Positions 9,992 to 20,123 of a DNA stretch of 64,000 nt are shown here, in pieces. Both the position numbers and the translations under genes were made by a program. The notes under the pieces are model-generated. The model ran no database searches, was not told the origin of the DNA, and saw nothing but the letters and a program-made list of their open reading frames with translations. Where the stretch lies: contig CAZTNG010000001.1 in the NCBI GenBank assembly GCA_964615195.1, positions 1 to 64,000 on the forward strand, read 5' to 3'. How positions within the stretch are numbered: the stretch's first letter is position 1; each line of letters opens with the position of its first letter. Source of the stretch: HGM20899 sp964615195 (GTDB lineage: Bacteria > Pseudomonadota > Gammaproteobacteria > Enterobacterales > Succinivibrionaceae).

Positions 9992-10139
9992 GGTCTTGAA
10001 CATGGTAAATAAAGATTAATATAACTCTAAACGTCAGAAATATTATATAATTCTAGACTAAGATTCAATTATTGAATAATGGTAATCTGTTCATTCATTA
10101 TGGATGTACGTATTTCGTAAGAAGAAAGTGATTAGGAAA

Positions 10140-10664
10140 ATGGCAGAACAACAAAATATCTTTTTAGTGGGTCCTATGGGTGCGGGGAAAAGTACAATAG
10201 GCAGAACCCTTTCTGAAATGGTAAATCTTGAATTTTTGGATTCAGACTCAGTCATAGAACAACGTACAGGAGCTGATATAGCTTGGGTGTTCGATGTTGA
10301 AGGTGAAGAAGGATTTAGAAAACGCGAGGAAGCTGTAATTGATGACCTAACAGCTATGAATGGAATTATATTGGCGACTGGTGGTGGCGCAGTAAAAAAT
10401 GCAAATAATCGTCGTCATTTAGCTTCAAGAGGGATAGTTGTCTATCTAGAGACGTCAGTTGAAAAGCAGTTTGCAAGAACTGGTCGTGATAAAAGGCGTC
10501 CATTAATAAACAATGATACTCCATTAGAAACTTTAGAAAAGTTATCGAAGGAAAGAGAGCCTCTTTATCGTGAAGTTAGTGATATTGTAGTTAAAACAGA
10601 TGATTTAAGTGCTAGAACTATTGCACAAAAAATTATCGATGAAATAGAGAAACTAAAGGATTAG
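10140..10664 (+). CDS. aroK: Shikimate kinase I
   Basis: Phosphorylates shikimate with ATP, the fifth step of the chorismate pathway. Walker A is GPMGAGKST (residues 10-18), the shikimate-binding motif is DSDSVIEQRTGADI, and GGG follows near residue 80. The lid has RDKRRPL. The start at 10140 gives MAEQQNIFLVG, aligned with the E. coli start MAEKRNIFLVG. It has AGGA just upstream, so the longer frame from 10104 is not favoured. The resulting 174 residues match the family. It sits 5 bases before aroB. Confidence 0.96.
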   Translation: MAEQQNIFLVGPMGAGKSTIGRTLSEMVNLEFLDSDSVIEQRTGADIAWVFDVEGEEGFRKREEAVIDDLTAMNGIILATGGGAVKNANNRRHLASRGIVVYLETSVEKQFARTGRDKRRPLINNDTPLETLEKLSKEREPLYREVSDIVVKTDDLSARTIAQKIIDEIEKLKD

Positions 10665-10669
10665 TTTGT

Positions 10670-11746
10670 ATGAAAAATCTAACGGTTGATTTGGGTGATA
10701 GAAGTTATCCTATTTTTATAGATGAGAATTTGATAACTCAACCTGAGATATGGTCTAAATTTATCACTAAAAAAGGCAAAGCTGTTATTGTTACTAATAC
10801 TACAGTTAAGCAGTGGTATCTTGATCCGTTAGAGAATTCCTTACGGAGTCTAGGATTAACTGTATTAAGCTTAGTTTTACCTGATGGTGAAAAATATAAA
10901 AATCTAGAAAGTTATAATACTATCATGACTTTTTTATTAGAGAATAATTGTGGTAGAGATACAACATTGTTTGCTTTAGGTGGTGGTGTTATTGGTGATC
11001 TTACAGGTTTTGCAGCATCAAGCTTTCAAAGAGGTGTGGATTTTATTCAAGTTCCAACGACTCTATTATCACATGTAGATTCTTCAGTTGGAGGTAAAAC
11101 AGGAATCAATCATCCTTTAGGTAAAAACATGATAGGTGCTTTTTATCAACCAAAAGCCGTTATTATCGATCTTAATTGCCTAAAAACATTACCAAGCCGT
11201 GAGCTTGCTGCTGGAATGGCCGAGGTTATTAAATATGGCATTATTTGGGATATAGATTTCTTCGAATTTTTGGAACAGCATACTGATGATATTTGGAATT
11301 TAAATAAACAAGTATTAGCTGAGGTTATATTTAATTGCTGTTCAATAAAAGCTGAAGTTGTTCACATAGACGAGAAAGAGGGTGGTCTACGTGCAATTTT
11401 GAATCTAGGACATACTTTTGGACATGCAATAGAAACATACATGGGGTATGGCGTTTGGTTGCATGGAGAAGGTGTTTCTGCTGGTACAGTGATAGCTGCT
11501 AGACTTGCAAAATATAGAGGTAAAATATCAGATGATGATTTTTCAAGAATATGTGAATTATTGAAAGCTAATAAGTTGCCTGTGGATAAGCCGGATGAAA
11601 TGCAAGTGGAAGATTTTTTGAAGCTTATGGTTCATGATAAGAAAACTAAGAATGGTAAAGTGAGATATATAGTTCCTGACTGTTTAGGTCATGCTTCTAT
11701 GTATGATAATGTTACTGAAGACGATATTCGTAAGATAATTAAATAA
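10670..11746 (+). CDS. aroB: 3-dehydroquinate synthase
   Basis: NAD-dependent cyclisation of DAHP to 3-dehydroquinate, the second step of the shikimate pathway. The glycine-rich NAD motif (FALGGGVIGDLTGFAAS) lies near residue 105. Metal-binding residues are visible in AEVIKYG (Glu), LNLGHTFGHAIE (His) and WLHGEGV (His). The 358-residue length is normal. aroK-aroB are adjacent, as in most proteobacteria. Confidence 0.97.
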   Translation: MKNLTVDLGDRSYPIFIDENLITQPEIWSKFITKKGKAVIVTNTTVKQWYLDPLENSLRSLGLTVLSLVLPDGEKYKNLESYNTIMTFLLENNCGRDTTLFALGGGVIGDLTGFAASSFQRGVDFIQVPTTLLSHVDSSVGGKTGINHPLGKNMIGAFYQPKAVIIDLNCLKTLPSRELAAGMAEVIKYGIIWDIDFFEFLEQHTDDIWNLNKQVLAEVIFNCCSIKAEVVHIDEKEGGLRAILNLGHTFGHAIETYMGYGVWLHGEGVSAGTVIAARLAKYRGKISDDDFSRICELLKANKLPVDKPDEMQVEDFLKLMVHDKKTKNGKVRYIVPDCLGHASMYDNVTEDDIRKIIK

Positions 11747-11793
11747 AATATAAGTATAAAGATAATAAAAAAATCTAATAGGGATATATATAT

Positions 11794-13467
11794 ATGGCTC
11801 TTGAACAATTACCGATGTTACCAGGTCAAACTACTTTGGTAGAAAGGGTTAGATATCAGCTTGCAGTTGGTACTCCATTTTTATTTCTTACAGGTGATTC
11901 TGGTTCTGGTAAAACAGTATTATGTGAAAAAATTTGCAGTGCAGTTGAGAATGATTATTTATGCGCCTTTGTACCTTGCTCAGAGGTTCCATCGCTACTA
12001 AAGTTGAGAGAGCTATTATTGCAGCAATTATCTCCTACAACTGTTTTTAATGCTGAGGATAAACTACTAGGCACTGTACAAAGAATCAATTTTAATACAA
12101 GTAAGGTAGTTATTGTTGTTGATAATATTGATAAGGCTCCAGATAGTTTTTTAATTGAATTAGCTGAAATTTATCAAACATATAAATCTCAAGAATTGTT
12201 TAATATTATATTAACTTCGGCTACATCATGGGCTGATGCAAGAGTTAGGAGTCTTAAAGAGATTGGTATTACGCCAATTGAAATTGAAATTCCGTATCTA
12301 AATAACCAGGATAAATTGAATGAACTTGAATATTATTTGCGTCAATATGGCGTGAAAGTTAGTGATAGGGATTTAGTTAACATACCAGAAATAGAAAAAA
12401 AATGTAGTCCTGAAGATGTTAGAAAATTAGCTCAGAAGCTAACTGATAAAAACAAGGAGTCTGCTATGAATAATGACACTAAGAGTGTAGAAAAGAAAGT
12501 AAAAAATAAAGTTGAAAAAGAGACCGCTAAAGTTAATAAAACTTCAAAAGTATCTTTGATTCTTACTATGTGTGCATTGGTTATTGCCGTGGGTGTTTTG
12601 GGTTTTGTTTGGTACAAACAAAGTAATACAAATATAGTTTTTTCTAAAAATGTTCCAGATAATTCATTAAAGCAAACACCACCTTCTCAATTAAATCAGG
12701 AATTTGAGGAACAAAAAACAGAAAATGAAGAATCTGAAAATGATTCATTTATTTCAGATTTGCCTGATACCGTAGAAGAAAATCCTGTTGTTGTAGCAGA
12801 AACAACTGAAGAACCAAAAAATGAAATTGTTGTTCCTGATGAAGAATTAACTGAAATTGAAAATACTGTTGCTACAGACGAAAAAAAATCTTTATCTAGT
12901 AAGATGGATGATACTGACGTCAATAAGTTAGTTAATGATAGTGTAAGTATTGATAAAACTACGCAAAAAGCGGAAAACAGTAGTAAGTCTCAAAATGAAG
13001 CTAATAAGGTAAGCGACAATTCTGCTGATAAAGCTAGTGTTAAGTCTGAATCTGATACAGTTGTTGCTCCAGCTGTAAATGAAGAGTCCTCAGCAAGTAA
13101 AGACAATGCGAAAGAAGAAAAGGTTGACAATGTTAGTGTAAAGAAAGATGTCCTACCTGAAACAACAGAAAAAGCTGAAGTTCAACAAGATAATATTAAA
13201 AATGATTTTCAAAGTTTAGATAATAAGCATTATTCTGTCCAACTAATGGCTACAAAATCTAAGGCTGATGCTCAAAGTTTTGCCTCTAAACTTGAGGGAA
13301 ATTCCTGGGTTTTATTTAGAAATAAAGACAAAAATTATATAGTTATGTGGGGCGACTTTGAAAGTTCTCAAATGGCAACAACTGCAATTAAAACTTTGCC
13401 AAAAAATGTTCGTAATCAAGGACCATGGGCAAAGAAAATTGGCAAAGTAAAACAAGAAATAAATTAA
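11794..13467 (+). CDS. damX: Cell-division protein DamX (AAA domain plus SPOR domain)
   Basis: Septal-ring protein that binds denuded peptidoglycan through a C-terminal SPOR domain; 557 residues. An AAA-type ATPase-like region comes first (Walker A GDSGSGKT at 34-41, Walker B VVIVVDNIDKA near 107-117). A basic stretch precedes a single membrane segment (about 253-275). A long acidic, Ser/Thr-rich low-complexity linker spans about 280-475. The SPOR domain (about 479-552) contains HYSVQLMA and YIVMWGDF. Position between aroB and rpe matches E. coli, but the dam gene that normally follows is absent. Confidence 0.93.
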   Translation: MALEQLPMLPGQTTLVERVRYQLAVGTPFLFLTGDSGSGKTVLCEKICSAVENDYLCAFVPCSEVPSLLKLRELLLQQLSPTTVFNAEDKLLGTVQRINFNTSKVVIVVDNIDKAPDSFLIELAEIYQTYKSQELFNIILTSATSWADARVRSLKEIGITPIEIEIPYLNNQDKLNELEYYLRQYGVKVSDRDLVNIPEIEKKCSPEDVRKLAQKLTDKNKESAMNNDTKSVEKKVKNKVEKETAKVNKTSKVSLILTMCALVIAVGVLGFVWYKQSNTNIVFSKNVPDNSLKQTPPSQLNQEFEEQKTENEESENDSFISDLPDTVEENPVVVAETTEEPKNEIVVPDEELTEIENTVATDEKKSLSSKMDDTDVNKLVNDSVSIDKTTQKAENSSKSQNEANKVSDNSADKASVKSESDTVVAPAVNEESSASKDNAKEEKVDNVSVKKDVLPETTEKAEVQQDNIKNDFQSLDNKHYSVQLMATKSKADAQSFASKLEGNSWVLFRNKDKNYIVMWGDFESSQMATTAIKTLPKNVRNQGPWAKKIGKVKQEIN

Positions 13468-13483
13468 AGGATAAGTACCAAAT

Positions 13484-14152
13484 ATGAAGTATTTAATAGC
13501 TCCATCAATATTATCAGCTGATTTAGCTCGTTTAGGTGATGATGTTGCAAAGGTTATAGAATCTGGTGCAGATGTGGTTCATTTTGACGTTATGGATAAC
13601 CACTACGTACCTAATTTAACCTTTGGACCTCAAATATGTTCAGCATTAAAGAAATACGGTATTTCTGCTCCAATAGATGTACATTTAATGGTATCCCCAG
13701 TTGATGAATTAATCACAGCTTTTGCTCAAGCTGGAGCCTCAAGTATAACTTTTCATCCAGAAGCAACTGGTCATATTGATCGATCATTACAATTGATAAA
13801 GAGTTTTAACTGTAAATGTGGTTTAGCTTTAAATCCAGCGACCCCTCTTTCTATTCTTGATTATGTTTGGGACAAGATAGATATGATTGTGATCATGTCT
13901 GTTAATCCTGGTTTTGGTGGCCAAAAATTTATTGATTCTGCATTACGTAAAATTGCAGATTTAAAAGTTTTGGCAAAAGAACATGGGCGTGAAGATTTGA
14001 TCATAGAAGTTGATGGTGGTGTTAAGATTGAAAATATTGCGCAAATTGCAAAGGCAGGTGCGTCAATGTTTGTAGCTGGTTCTGCAATTTTTGGTAGTAA
14101 TGATTATAAGGCTACAATTACCGCTATGAGATCGAAACTCGCGGAGGTTTAA
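13484..14152 (+). CDS. rpe: Ribulose-phosphate 3-epimerase
   Basis: Interconverts ribulose 5-phosphate and xylulose 5-phosphate in the pentose phosphate pathway. It is a TIM barrel with the motifs APSILSADLARLG (N-terminus), HFDVMDNHYVPNLTFGP (metal-binding His and catalytic Asp), HLMV, MSVNPGFGGQKF and EVDGGV (second catalytic Asp). The 222-residue length is normal. The stop overlaps the gph start by one base (TAATG). Confidence 0.97.
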   Translation: MKYLIAPSILSADLARLGDDVAKVIESGADVVHFDVMDNHYVPNLTFGPQICSALKKYGISAPIDVHLMVSPVDELITAFAQAGASSITFHPEATGHIDRSLQLIKSFNCKCGLALNPATPLSILDYVWDKIDMIVIMSVNPGFGGQKFIDSALRKIADLKVLAKEHGREDLIIEVDGGVKIENIAQIAKAGASMFVAGSAIFGSNDYKATITAMRSKLAEV

Positions 14153-14847
14153 TGAAGCTTGAATCTTTACCAAAATTAGTAATGTTTGATTTGGATGGGA
14201 CTTTGGCAGACACCGTTCCACAACTTCATGAAGCTGTATTAGCAGCATTACGTAAAGTTGGTAAAAATCCAATAACAATTGAACAAACCCGTTCCTATGT
14301 TGGTAATGGTGCAATGCTTCTTATTGCAAGAGCTATTGCTAGAACTCAAGAAGTTAGGTTAGAAGATTTAGATCGTGATTTGTTAGCAGTTGCTAGGAAT
14401 GAATTTAATTTAGTTTATTCAAATTGTTTCGATTGTAGCAAATCAATTTATCCAAAGGTTTTGGAGACTTTATCTTATTTGAAAAGTAAATGTGTGAAAT
14501 TAGCAGTTGTTTCAAATAAACCTAATAGATTTATAGTGCCAATACTTGAAAAGGCTGGGTTGCTGAAGTATTTTGATGAAACTTTGGGTAGTGAGGTTAT
14601 TCCTGAAACCAAACCCAATGCAGCACCGTTAATTTATGTTTGTCAAAAGATTGGTGTTTCAACAAATGATGCAGTTATGGTTGGTGATTCCTATAATGAC
14701 ATTTTAGCAGCACGAAATGCTTCTATTACAAGTATAGGTCTTACTTATGGCTACAATAGAGGGTTAGACATAAGAGATAGCTCTCCAGATTATGTTTTTG
14801 ATGATTTTTGTTCGGTTTATAATTTATTTAAATCATTTGACGTTTAG
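14152..14847 (+). CDS. gph: Phosphoglycolate phosphatase, HAD family
   Basis: Dephosphorylates 2-phosphoglycolate, a product of DNA repair and oxidative damage. HAD motif I is FDLDGTLADT (nucleophile and acid/base Asp near residues 13 and 15), motif II is VVSNKP, and motif III/IV is MVGDSYNDILAA. An alpha-helical cap (about 20-85) matches subfamily IA. It is translationally coupled to rpe and 12 bases before trpS, as in E. coli. Confidence 0.94.
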   Translation: MKLESLPKLVMFDLDGTLADTVPQLHEAVLAALRKVGKNPITIEQTRSYVGNGAMLLIARAIARTQEVRLEDLDRDLLAVARNEFNLVYSNCFDCSKSIYPKVLETLSYLKSKCVKLAVVSNKPNRFIVPILEKAGLLKYFDETLGSEVIPETKPNAAPLIYVCQKIGVSTNDAVMVGDSYNDILAARNASITSIGLTYGYNRGLDIRDSSPDYVFDDFCSVYNLFKSFDV

Positions 14848-14859
14848 CAAGGATATTTT

Positions 14860-15864
14860 ATGAAGGAAATAGTTTTTAGTGGAGCTCAGCCATCAGGTCA
14901 GCTTTCAATTGGTAATTATATTGGAGCTTTACGTCAATGGGTTGCAATGCAAGACCAATATGATTGCATTTTCAGTGTCGTTGATCTTCACGCTATTACG
15001 GTTCGTCAAGATCCAAAAGTATTGCATGATGCAATCTTCAATACTTTAGCTTTATACCTTGCTGTAGGTATAGATCCTATAAAAAGTACCATTTTTTTAC
15101 AATCTCAGGTCCCTGAACATACACAGTTATCATGGGTTTTGAATTGTTACACTCAAATGGGTGAGTTATCTAGAATGACTCAATTTAAGGATAAATCAAA
15201 ACGTTATGAAGGAAATGTAACTGCCGGCCTATTTGATTATCCCGTATTGATGGCCGCAGATATTTTAGTATATCAAGCTAACTTGGTTCCTGTAGGGGAA
15301 GATCAGCTTCAGCATCTTGAACTAACAAGAGATGTTGCATTTAGATTTAATCAATTATACGGTGATACTTTTGTACTTCCTAAAGGATTTACGCCAAAGG
15401 AAGGGGCTAGAGTTATGAGCTTACAAGATCCAACAAAAAAAATGTCAAAGTCTGATGATAATCGTAATAATGTTATTACTCTTTTAGAGGATCCTAAATC
15501 AATTGTTAAGAAGTTAAAGAAAGCTGTAACAGATTGCGATGAACCACCTGTAGTTCGTTACGATTGGGAAAACAAACCCGGTGTTTCTAACTTACTAGAT
15601 TTGATGAGTGCTGTAAGTAATAAATCTGTTGAAGAATTAGTGACACATTTTGATGGTAAACTCTATGGTCATTTTAAGACAGAGGTTGCTGATGCAGTTG
15701 TAGCATTGTTAGAGCCAATTCAACAAAGGTATAAGGATTTGCGTGCTAATGAGGATTATTTGCGTCAAATTTTTGCAGATGGTGCATTAAAAGCACGTGC
15801 AAGAGCTCAAGTTACAATTGATAAGGTTTATAACGCTGTTGGTTTTGTCAGTCGTAATAAATAA
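14860..15864 (+). CDS. trpS: Tryptophanyl-tRNA synthetase
   Basis: Class I aminoacyl-tRNA synthetase charging tRNA-Trp. The HIGH-type signature (QPSGQLSIGNYIGAL) is near residue 10-24 and the KMSKS loop (KKMSKSDDN) near residue 195. The 334-residue length is typical. It closes the aroK-to-trpS block. The pair of efflux genes starts only 11 bases downstream and may be co-transcribed. Confidence 0.97.
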   Translation: MKEIVFSGAQPSGQLSIGNYIGALRQWVAMQDQYDCIFSVVDLHAITVRQDPKVLHDAIFNTLALYLAVGIDPIKSTIFLQSQVPEHTQLSWVLNCYTQMGELSRMTQFKDKSKRYEGNVTAGLFDYPVLMAADILVYQANLVPVGEDQLQHLELTRDVAFRFNQLYGDTFVLPKGFTPKEGARVMSLQDPTKKMSKSDDNRNNVITLLEDPKSIVKKLKKAVTDCDEPPVVRYDWENKPGVSNLLDLMSAVSNKSVEELVTHFDGKLYGHFKTEVADAVVALLEPIQQRYKDLRANEDYLRQIFADGALKARARAQVTIDKVYNAVGFVSRNK

Positions 15865-15875
15865 GGATTCAGTTG

Positions 15876-17000
15876 ATGTTTAAGGGATTTTTAGCCTTTA
15901 TTTTTATAGTTATTATTTCTGCTGGCTTATATGGTATTAAAGTCAGTGGAATTCTAAATAAAGAGGCTAAAAATTCTCAAATTATTGATGATAAAACTGT
16001 ACGTGTTGCTCAAGTTGTAGCTTCAGAATCTGGTACAGTTTTACCATTAGTAGGAAGAGTTCAAGCAAATAAATCGTTAAAAATTACACCTGAGGTAACA
16101 GCAAGGGTCAGTAAGATTTTTGTAAAATCTACTCAATCTGTTAAAAAAGGTGATATTTTAATTGAATTAGATAATGTTAAAGAAAAAGCTCATTTAAAAG
16201 AAGCAATTGTTAATTATGAAAATCAATTGCGCAAGCTTAAGGTTTCTCGTACGCTTAAAGCAAAGGGCGTAGTTAGTTTGGATGCTTTAGATCAGTTAGA
16301 AGCTGCAGTAGAAGCTCAAAAAGCTATTGTCCAAGCAAGAGAAGTTGAACTTAATGAGCGTACAATTTATGCCCCATTCTCTGGTGTATTGAGTTTACAC
16401 CAATTAACCGAAGGCCAATTTGTAAAACCCGGTAATATACTGTTACAGTTAGATGATTTGAGTAAAGTGTATGTGGATTTTCAAATTCCTGAAAGGTTTT
16501 TATCCCAAATTGTTGTTGGTCAAGAAGTAACGGCTGTTACAGATGCTTGGCCAGGTCGAATATATGTTGGACGTATTGAGGAAATTGATACTCACGTTAA
16601 TAGTGACACATTAGCCATAAAGGTGAGAATTTATTTTGCTAATAAAAGCTTAGAATTACTTGATGGAATGATGCTAGAAATGTCATTAAATTTAGCTACA
16701 GAGAAGCTTCCAGTTGTTCCTCTTAAAGCTATCAGTTACTCAGGTGATGATCGTTTTGTGTACATTTTACGAAATAACATTGTGTCTCGTAGAAAGGTAA
16801 TATTAGGTCCTGTAAATGGGGCTAATGTCTCAATTAAGCAAGGTTTAAGAGTAAATTCTACAGTTGTTGTAGAAGGTATAGAGAAACTCCACGATGGTGA
16901 TAAAGTATCTATCTTAAAGAAAGATGATGAATTAGATTTTACAGGAGATGTTCCTTTAAAGAAAAAGGATAAAAAGAACAATGAGGATATAGTCCTTTGA
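15876..17000 (+). CDS. RND efflux periplasmic adaptor (membrane fusion protein)
   Basis: Connects an inner-membrane RND pump to an outer-membrane channel. An N-terminal membrane anchor (about 2-22) lacks a lipobox. Barrel-sandwich/lipoyl halves (RVQANKSLKITPEVTARV and ERTIYAPFSGVL) flank a short alpha-hairpin (about 105-155). Beta-barrel and membrane-proximal domains follow, and the C-terminus is very basic and acidic. The ATG at 15876 is preferred to the TTG just before it because of the upstream AAGGA. It overlaps the pump gene. Substrate cannot be assigned; the short hairpin resembles MdtA/MexH-like adaptors rather than AcrA. Confidence 0.88.
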   Translation: MFKGFLAFIFIVIISAGLYGIKVSGILNKEAKNSQIIDDKTVRVAQVVASESGTVLPLVGRVQANKSLKITPEVTARVSKIFVKSTQSVKKGDILIELDNVKEKAHLKEAIVNYENQLRKLKVSRTLKAKGVVSLDALDQLEAAVEAQKAIVQAREVELNERTIYAPFSGVLSLHQLTEGQFVKPGNILLQLDDLSKVYVDFQIPERFLSQIVVGQEVTAVTDAWPGRIYVGRIEEIDTHVNSDTLAIKVRIYFANKSLELLDGMMLEMSLNLATEKLPVVPLKAISYSGDDRFVYILRNNIVSRRKVILGPVNGANVSIKQGLRVNSTVVVEGIEKLHDGDKVSILKKDDELDFTGDVPLKKKDKKNNEDIVL

Positions 17001-20000
17001 TTTTAAGTGAAATTTCAATAAAACGTCCTATTAGTGCAATAGTTTTGAGTTCATTGCTATTAATTTTTGGAATAATTTCTTTCTTACGTTTACCTGTTAG
17101 GGAACTTCCTAATGTTAATGTTCCTTCTATAACGATTACTACAGTATATTCTGGTGCATCTCCAGAAGTTATGGAAAGTCGTGTTACTAAAATTATAGAA
17201 GATGAACTGTCTGGTATTTCAGGCGTTTCACAAATAGTTTCAAATAGTAGAATGGGTAAGTCTTGGATTTCGATAGAATTTAAGCAAAATAAAAATATGC
17301 TTGAAGCTATTTCCGATGCAAGAGATGCTGTGTCAAGAGCGAGAAAAAATTTACCAAATGATATAGATGAGCCGATAGTTACTAGGGATAATGGTGAAGA
17401 TGAAGTGGTTTTATGGTTGAATTTATCAAGTTCAACTATGGATCGTGTAGAGTTGTCAGATTACGCTGATAAATTTGTTGTTAAAAACATTAGTTTAGTA
17501 GACGGCGTTTCCCAAGTTAAAACAGTTGGAGCTTTGGAAAAGGTAATGTATATAAAGTTGGTTCCGTCAAGAATGACAGCTTTAGGTATTACTGTAAATG
17601 ATATTATTTCCGCAATCGGATATGAGAATATAGAACTTCCTAGTGGCGAAATTAGAAATAATGACATGCTTTTCCCAGTTGAAATTAAACGTGTCTATGT
17701 TGATGCAGCATCGTTTGAACAGTTACCAATAAGACATAATGGCTTAGAACAGACTATTAGGTTGCGTGATGTTGCAACAGTGGAAGTTAAGGCTAAAAAT
17801 GAAGAAAGTGTTTATCATCGCAATGGAATATCTAGTATTGGTATAGGTATTATTCCTCAATCAAATGCTAATCCTTTGGATGTTTCTAGCAATATTCGTA
17901 AAGAAGTTGATTCATTAAAGAAATTCGTTCCAGATGGAGCAAATTTAGAAATTGATTTTGACAGTACAGTTTATATTAGAAATTCAATAGATGAAGTTTA
18001 TAGTACATTAGTTATTACTGCTTTGCTAGTTGTTGGTGTACTATATTTCTTTATTGGTTCTTGGAGAACAACTTTAATTCCTGCAATAACAGTCCCAATT
18101 TCCTTAGTTGCTTCGTTTATTGGAGCTTGGTTATTTGGATTTTCTATTAACATTATAACATTGTTAAGTCTTATTTTAGCCATAGGCTTAGTTGTAGATG
18201 ATGCTATAGTAATGGTCGAAAATATCTCGCATCATTTAGATGCTGGTGAGTCTGTTTTAGTGGCATGTTGGCATGGATCTCAAGAAGTAGGTTTTGCAAT
18301 TGTTGCCACAACAATAGTGCTAATAATGATTTTTTTGCCATTAATGTTTATGCAAGGCATAACAGGGTCAATGTTTATTGAATTTGCAGTATTGTTATCT
18401 TTAGCTGTCTTTTTTTCAGGTTTGATTGCACTTACTTTGTCACCTGCATTATGTGGATTTCTGTTAAAAAATAAGTCCGAAAATAGAGGGATTATTATAA
18501 AATTCTTTGATTTATGCTTGGAATTAGTTGAAAAAATGTATGCAGGAATATTACGTTTCCTATTAAAGTTTGCCTTCGTATATCCTGCAATAATAGTGGC
18601 AATTATTGGTGGTATGTATTTGTTATATGAATCAATACCTCATCAATTTGCACCTTCTGAAGATAGAGGTGTTATATATATTTACGCTGGTGGAGAAGAA
18701 GGAACAAGTATCCATCGAATGAAAAGAAATATGCAAAATATTGAGGATCGTCTTTTACCGTATTTAGGAAAAGGGGTTGTTAAGTCTATAAGCTTTAGTA
18801 CGCCTTCATTAGGGCAAGGAACAGATCAAAGTGGTTTTGTTGTTCTACAACTAGAAGATTGGCAAAATAGAACGGTTAGATCATCAGATTTCATAAAAGA
18901 ATTAAAAAATAAACTTGGTAATATTCCTGATTTGAGAGTTTATGTATACGAGCCTGGTTTTAAGGGTGCTTCAGGTTCTCCTGTTAAATATATAATAAGA
19001 GGTTCTACATATGAATCTTTAAATGAAATAACAAGACAATTATTGATAGCAGGTAATAAGGCAGGGATATTAATAAATGCTGATACTAACTATACTGAAA
19101 CTACTCCAGAAATAGAGGTTAGTTTAAATATTGATAAAGCTGCTGTTGTTGGTGTTTCACTTATTGATGTATCTAAGGCTTTACAAACTGCATTAGGAGG
19201 AACATCACATACCACTTTTGTGGATAAGGGTGAAGAATATGATGTTTATCTTAGAGCAGAGGAAAATGAATTTAAAGATTTAAACCAAATAAGTCTTTTA
19301 AACATTAGAACTATTAAAGGGGAAATGGTTTCATTAGGGAGTATTGCTGAATTTAAATTAAAAGCAAGAGCAAAAAAATTACCACATTATAATAGGCAAA
19401 AAGCTATTACTATTACAGCTCATCCTGCTAGTGGAAAAAGTTTAGGTGAAGTTTTGGATTGGATGGATAATTGGTCAAGTAAAAATTTGAATAAAGATAT
19501 GTCCATAGCATTAAGTGGTGAATCAAAAAATTTTAGAGAAAGTGAAAATGATTTGGTCATGGTGTTAGGATTAGCCATTCTAGTTACATTCTTAGTATTA
19601 GCAGCTCAATTTGAAAGTTTTATTCATCCTATTGTTGTAATGATAACAATTCCTCTAGGTTTGTTTGGTGGATTACTAGGCTTGTGGATATTAGGTGTAT
19701 CGTTAAATATATATAGTCAAATTGGAATGCTATTACTTATAGGTATGGTAACAAAAAATGGCATTTTAATTGTGGAGTTTGCAAATCAGTTACGTGTTAA
19801 AGGTAATAATTTGTATGATTCTGTTTTAAAGGCTTCGGTTCGTAGATTAAAGCCAATACTTATGACTTCGCTTACAGCAATAATAGGAGCTTTACCATTA
19901 ATTATTGCTAAAGGTTCTGGATATGAAAGTCGAGAAGCTGTGGGGACTGTAATATTTTTTGGTATGAGCATAGCTACAGTAATTACGTTATGTTTACTTC

Positions 20001-20086
20001 CAGGTCTATACTATTTCTTTGCAAGATTTACTGAAATTCCTGGAGATAGAGTAAAAAGATTGCAAAAAGAATTAAATAGCAAATAA
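16997..20086 (+). CDS. RND efflux pump, HAE1-type
   Basis: Proton-driven trimeric exporter of 1029 residues. It has the AcrB-type layout: TM1 (about 12-30), a large periplasmic loop, TM2-6 (about 335-480), a second loop, and TM8-12. Proton-relay residues are present: Asp401-Asp402 in GLVVDDAIVMVEN (TM4), the Lys in GMVTKNGILIVEFANQ (TM10) and the Arg in the SVRRLKPILMTS region. The start is TTG overlapping the adaptor stop (TTGA), so translation is probably coupled. No outer-membrane factor gene is adjacent; a TolC-like protein elsewhere is presumably used. Confidence 0.92.
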   Translation: MILSEISIKRPISAIVLSSLLLIFGIISFLRLPVRELPNVNVPSITITTVYSGASPEVMESRVTKIIEDELSGISGVSQIVSNSRMGKSWISIEFKQNKNMLEAISDARDAVSRARKNLPNDIDEPIVTRDNGEDEVVLWLNLSSSTMDRVELSDYADKFVVKNISLVDGVSQVKTVGALEKVMYIKLVPSRMTALGITVNDIISAIGYENIELPSGEIRNNDMLFPVEIKRVYVDAASFEQLPIRHNGLEQTIRLRDVATVEVKAKNEESVYHRNGISSIGIGIIPQSNANPLDVSSNIRKEVDSLKKFVPDGANLEIDFDSTVYIRNSIDEVYSTLVITALLVVGVLYFFIGSWRTTLIPAITVPISLVASFIGAWLFGFSINIITLLSLILAIGLVVDDAIVMVENISHHLDAGESVLVACWHGSQEVGFAIVATTIVLIMIFLPLMFMQGITGSMFIEFAVLLSLAVFFSGLIALTLSPALCGFLLKNKSENRGIIIKFFDLCLELVEKMYAGILRFLLKFAFVYPAIIVAIIGGMYLLYESIPHQFAPSEDRGVIYIYAGGEEGTSIHRMKRNMQNIEDRLLPYLGKGVVKSISFSTPSLGQGTDQSGFVVLQLEDWQNRTVRSSDFIKELKNKLGNIPDLRVYVYEPGFKGASGSPVKYIIRGSTYESLNEITRQLLIAGNKAGILINADTNYTETTPEIEVSLNIDKAAVVGVSLIDVSKALQTALGGTSHTTFVDKGEEYDVYLRAEENEFKDLNQISLLNIRTIKGEMVSLGSIAEFKLKARAKKLPHYNRQKAITITAHPASGKSLGEVLDWMDNWSSKNLNKDMSIALSGESKNFRESENDLVMVLGLAILVTFLVLAAQFESFIHPIVVMITIPLGLFGGLLGLWILGVSLNIYSQIGMLLLIGMVTKNGILIVEFANQLRVKGNNLYDSVLKASVRRLKPILMTSLTAIIGALPLIIAKGSGYESREAVGTVIFFGMSIATVITLCLLPGLYYFFARFTEIPGDRVKRLQKELNSK

Positions 20087-20123
20087 ATAAGTTAAATTGA
20101 GATAATATTATATTGATTATGAA

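Noticed and set aside
10104..10139. Longer N-terminus for AroK
   Set aside because: The ATG at 10140 aligns with the E. coli start and has its own ribosome-binding site.
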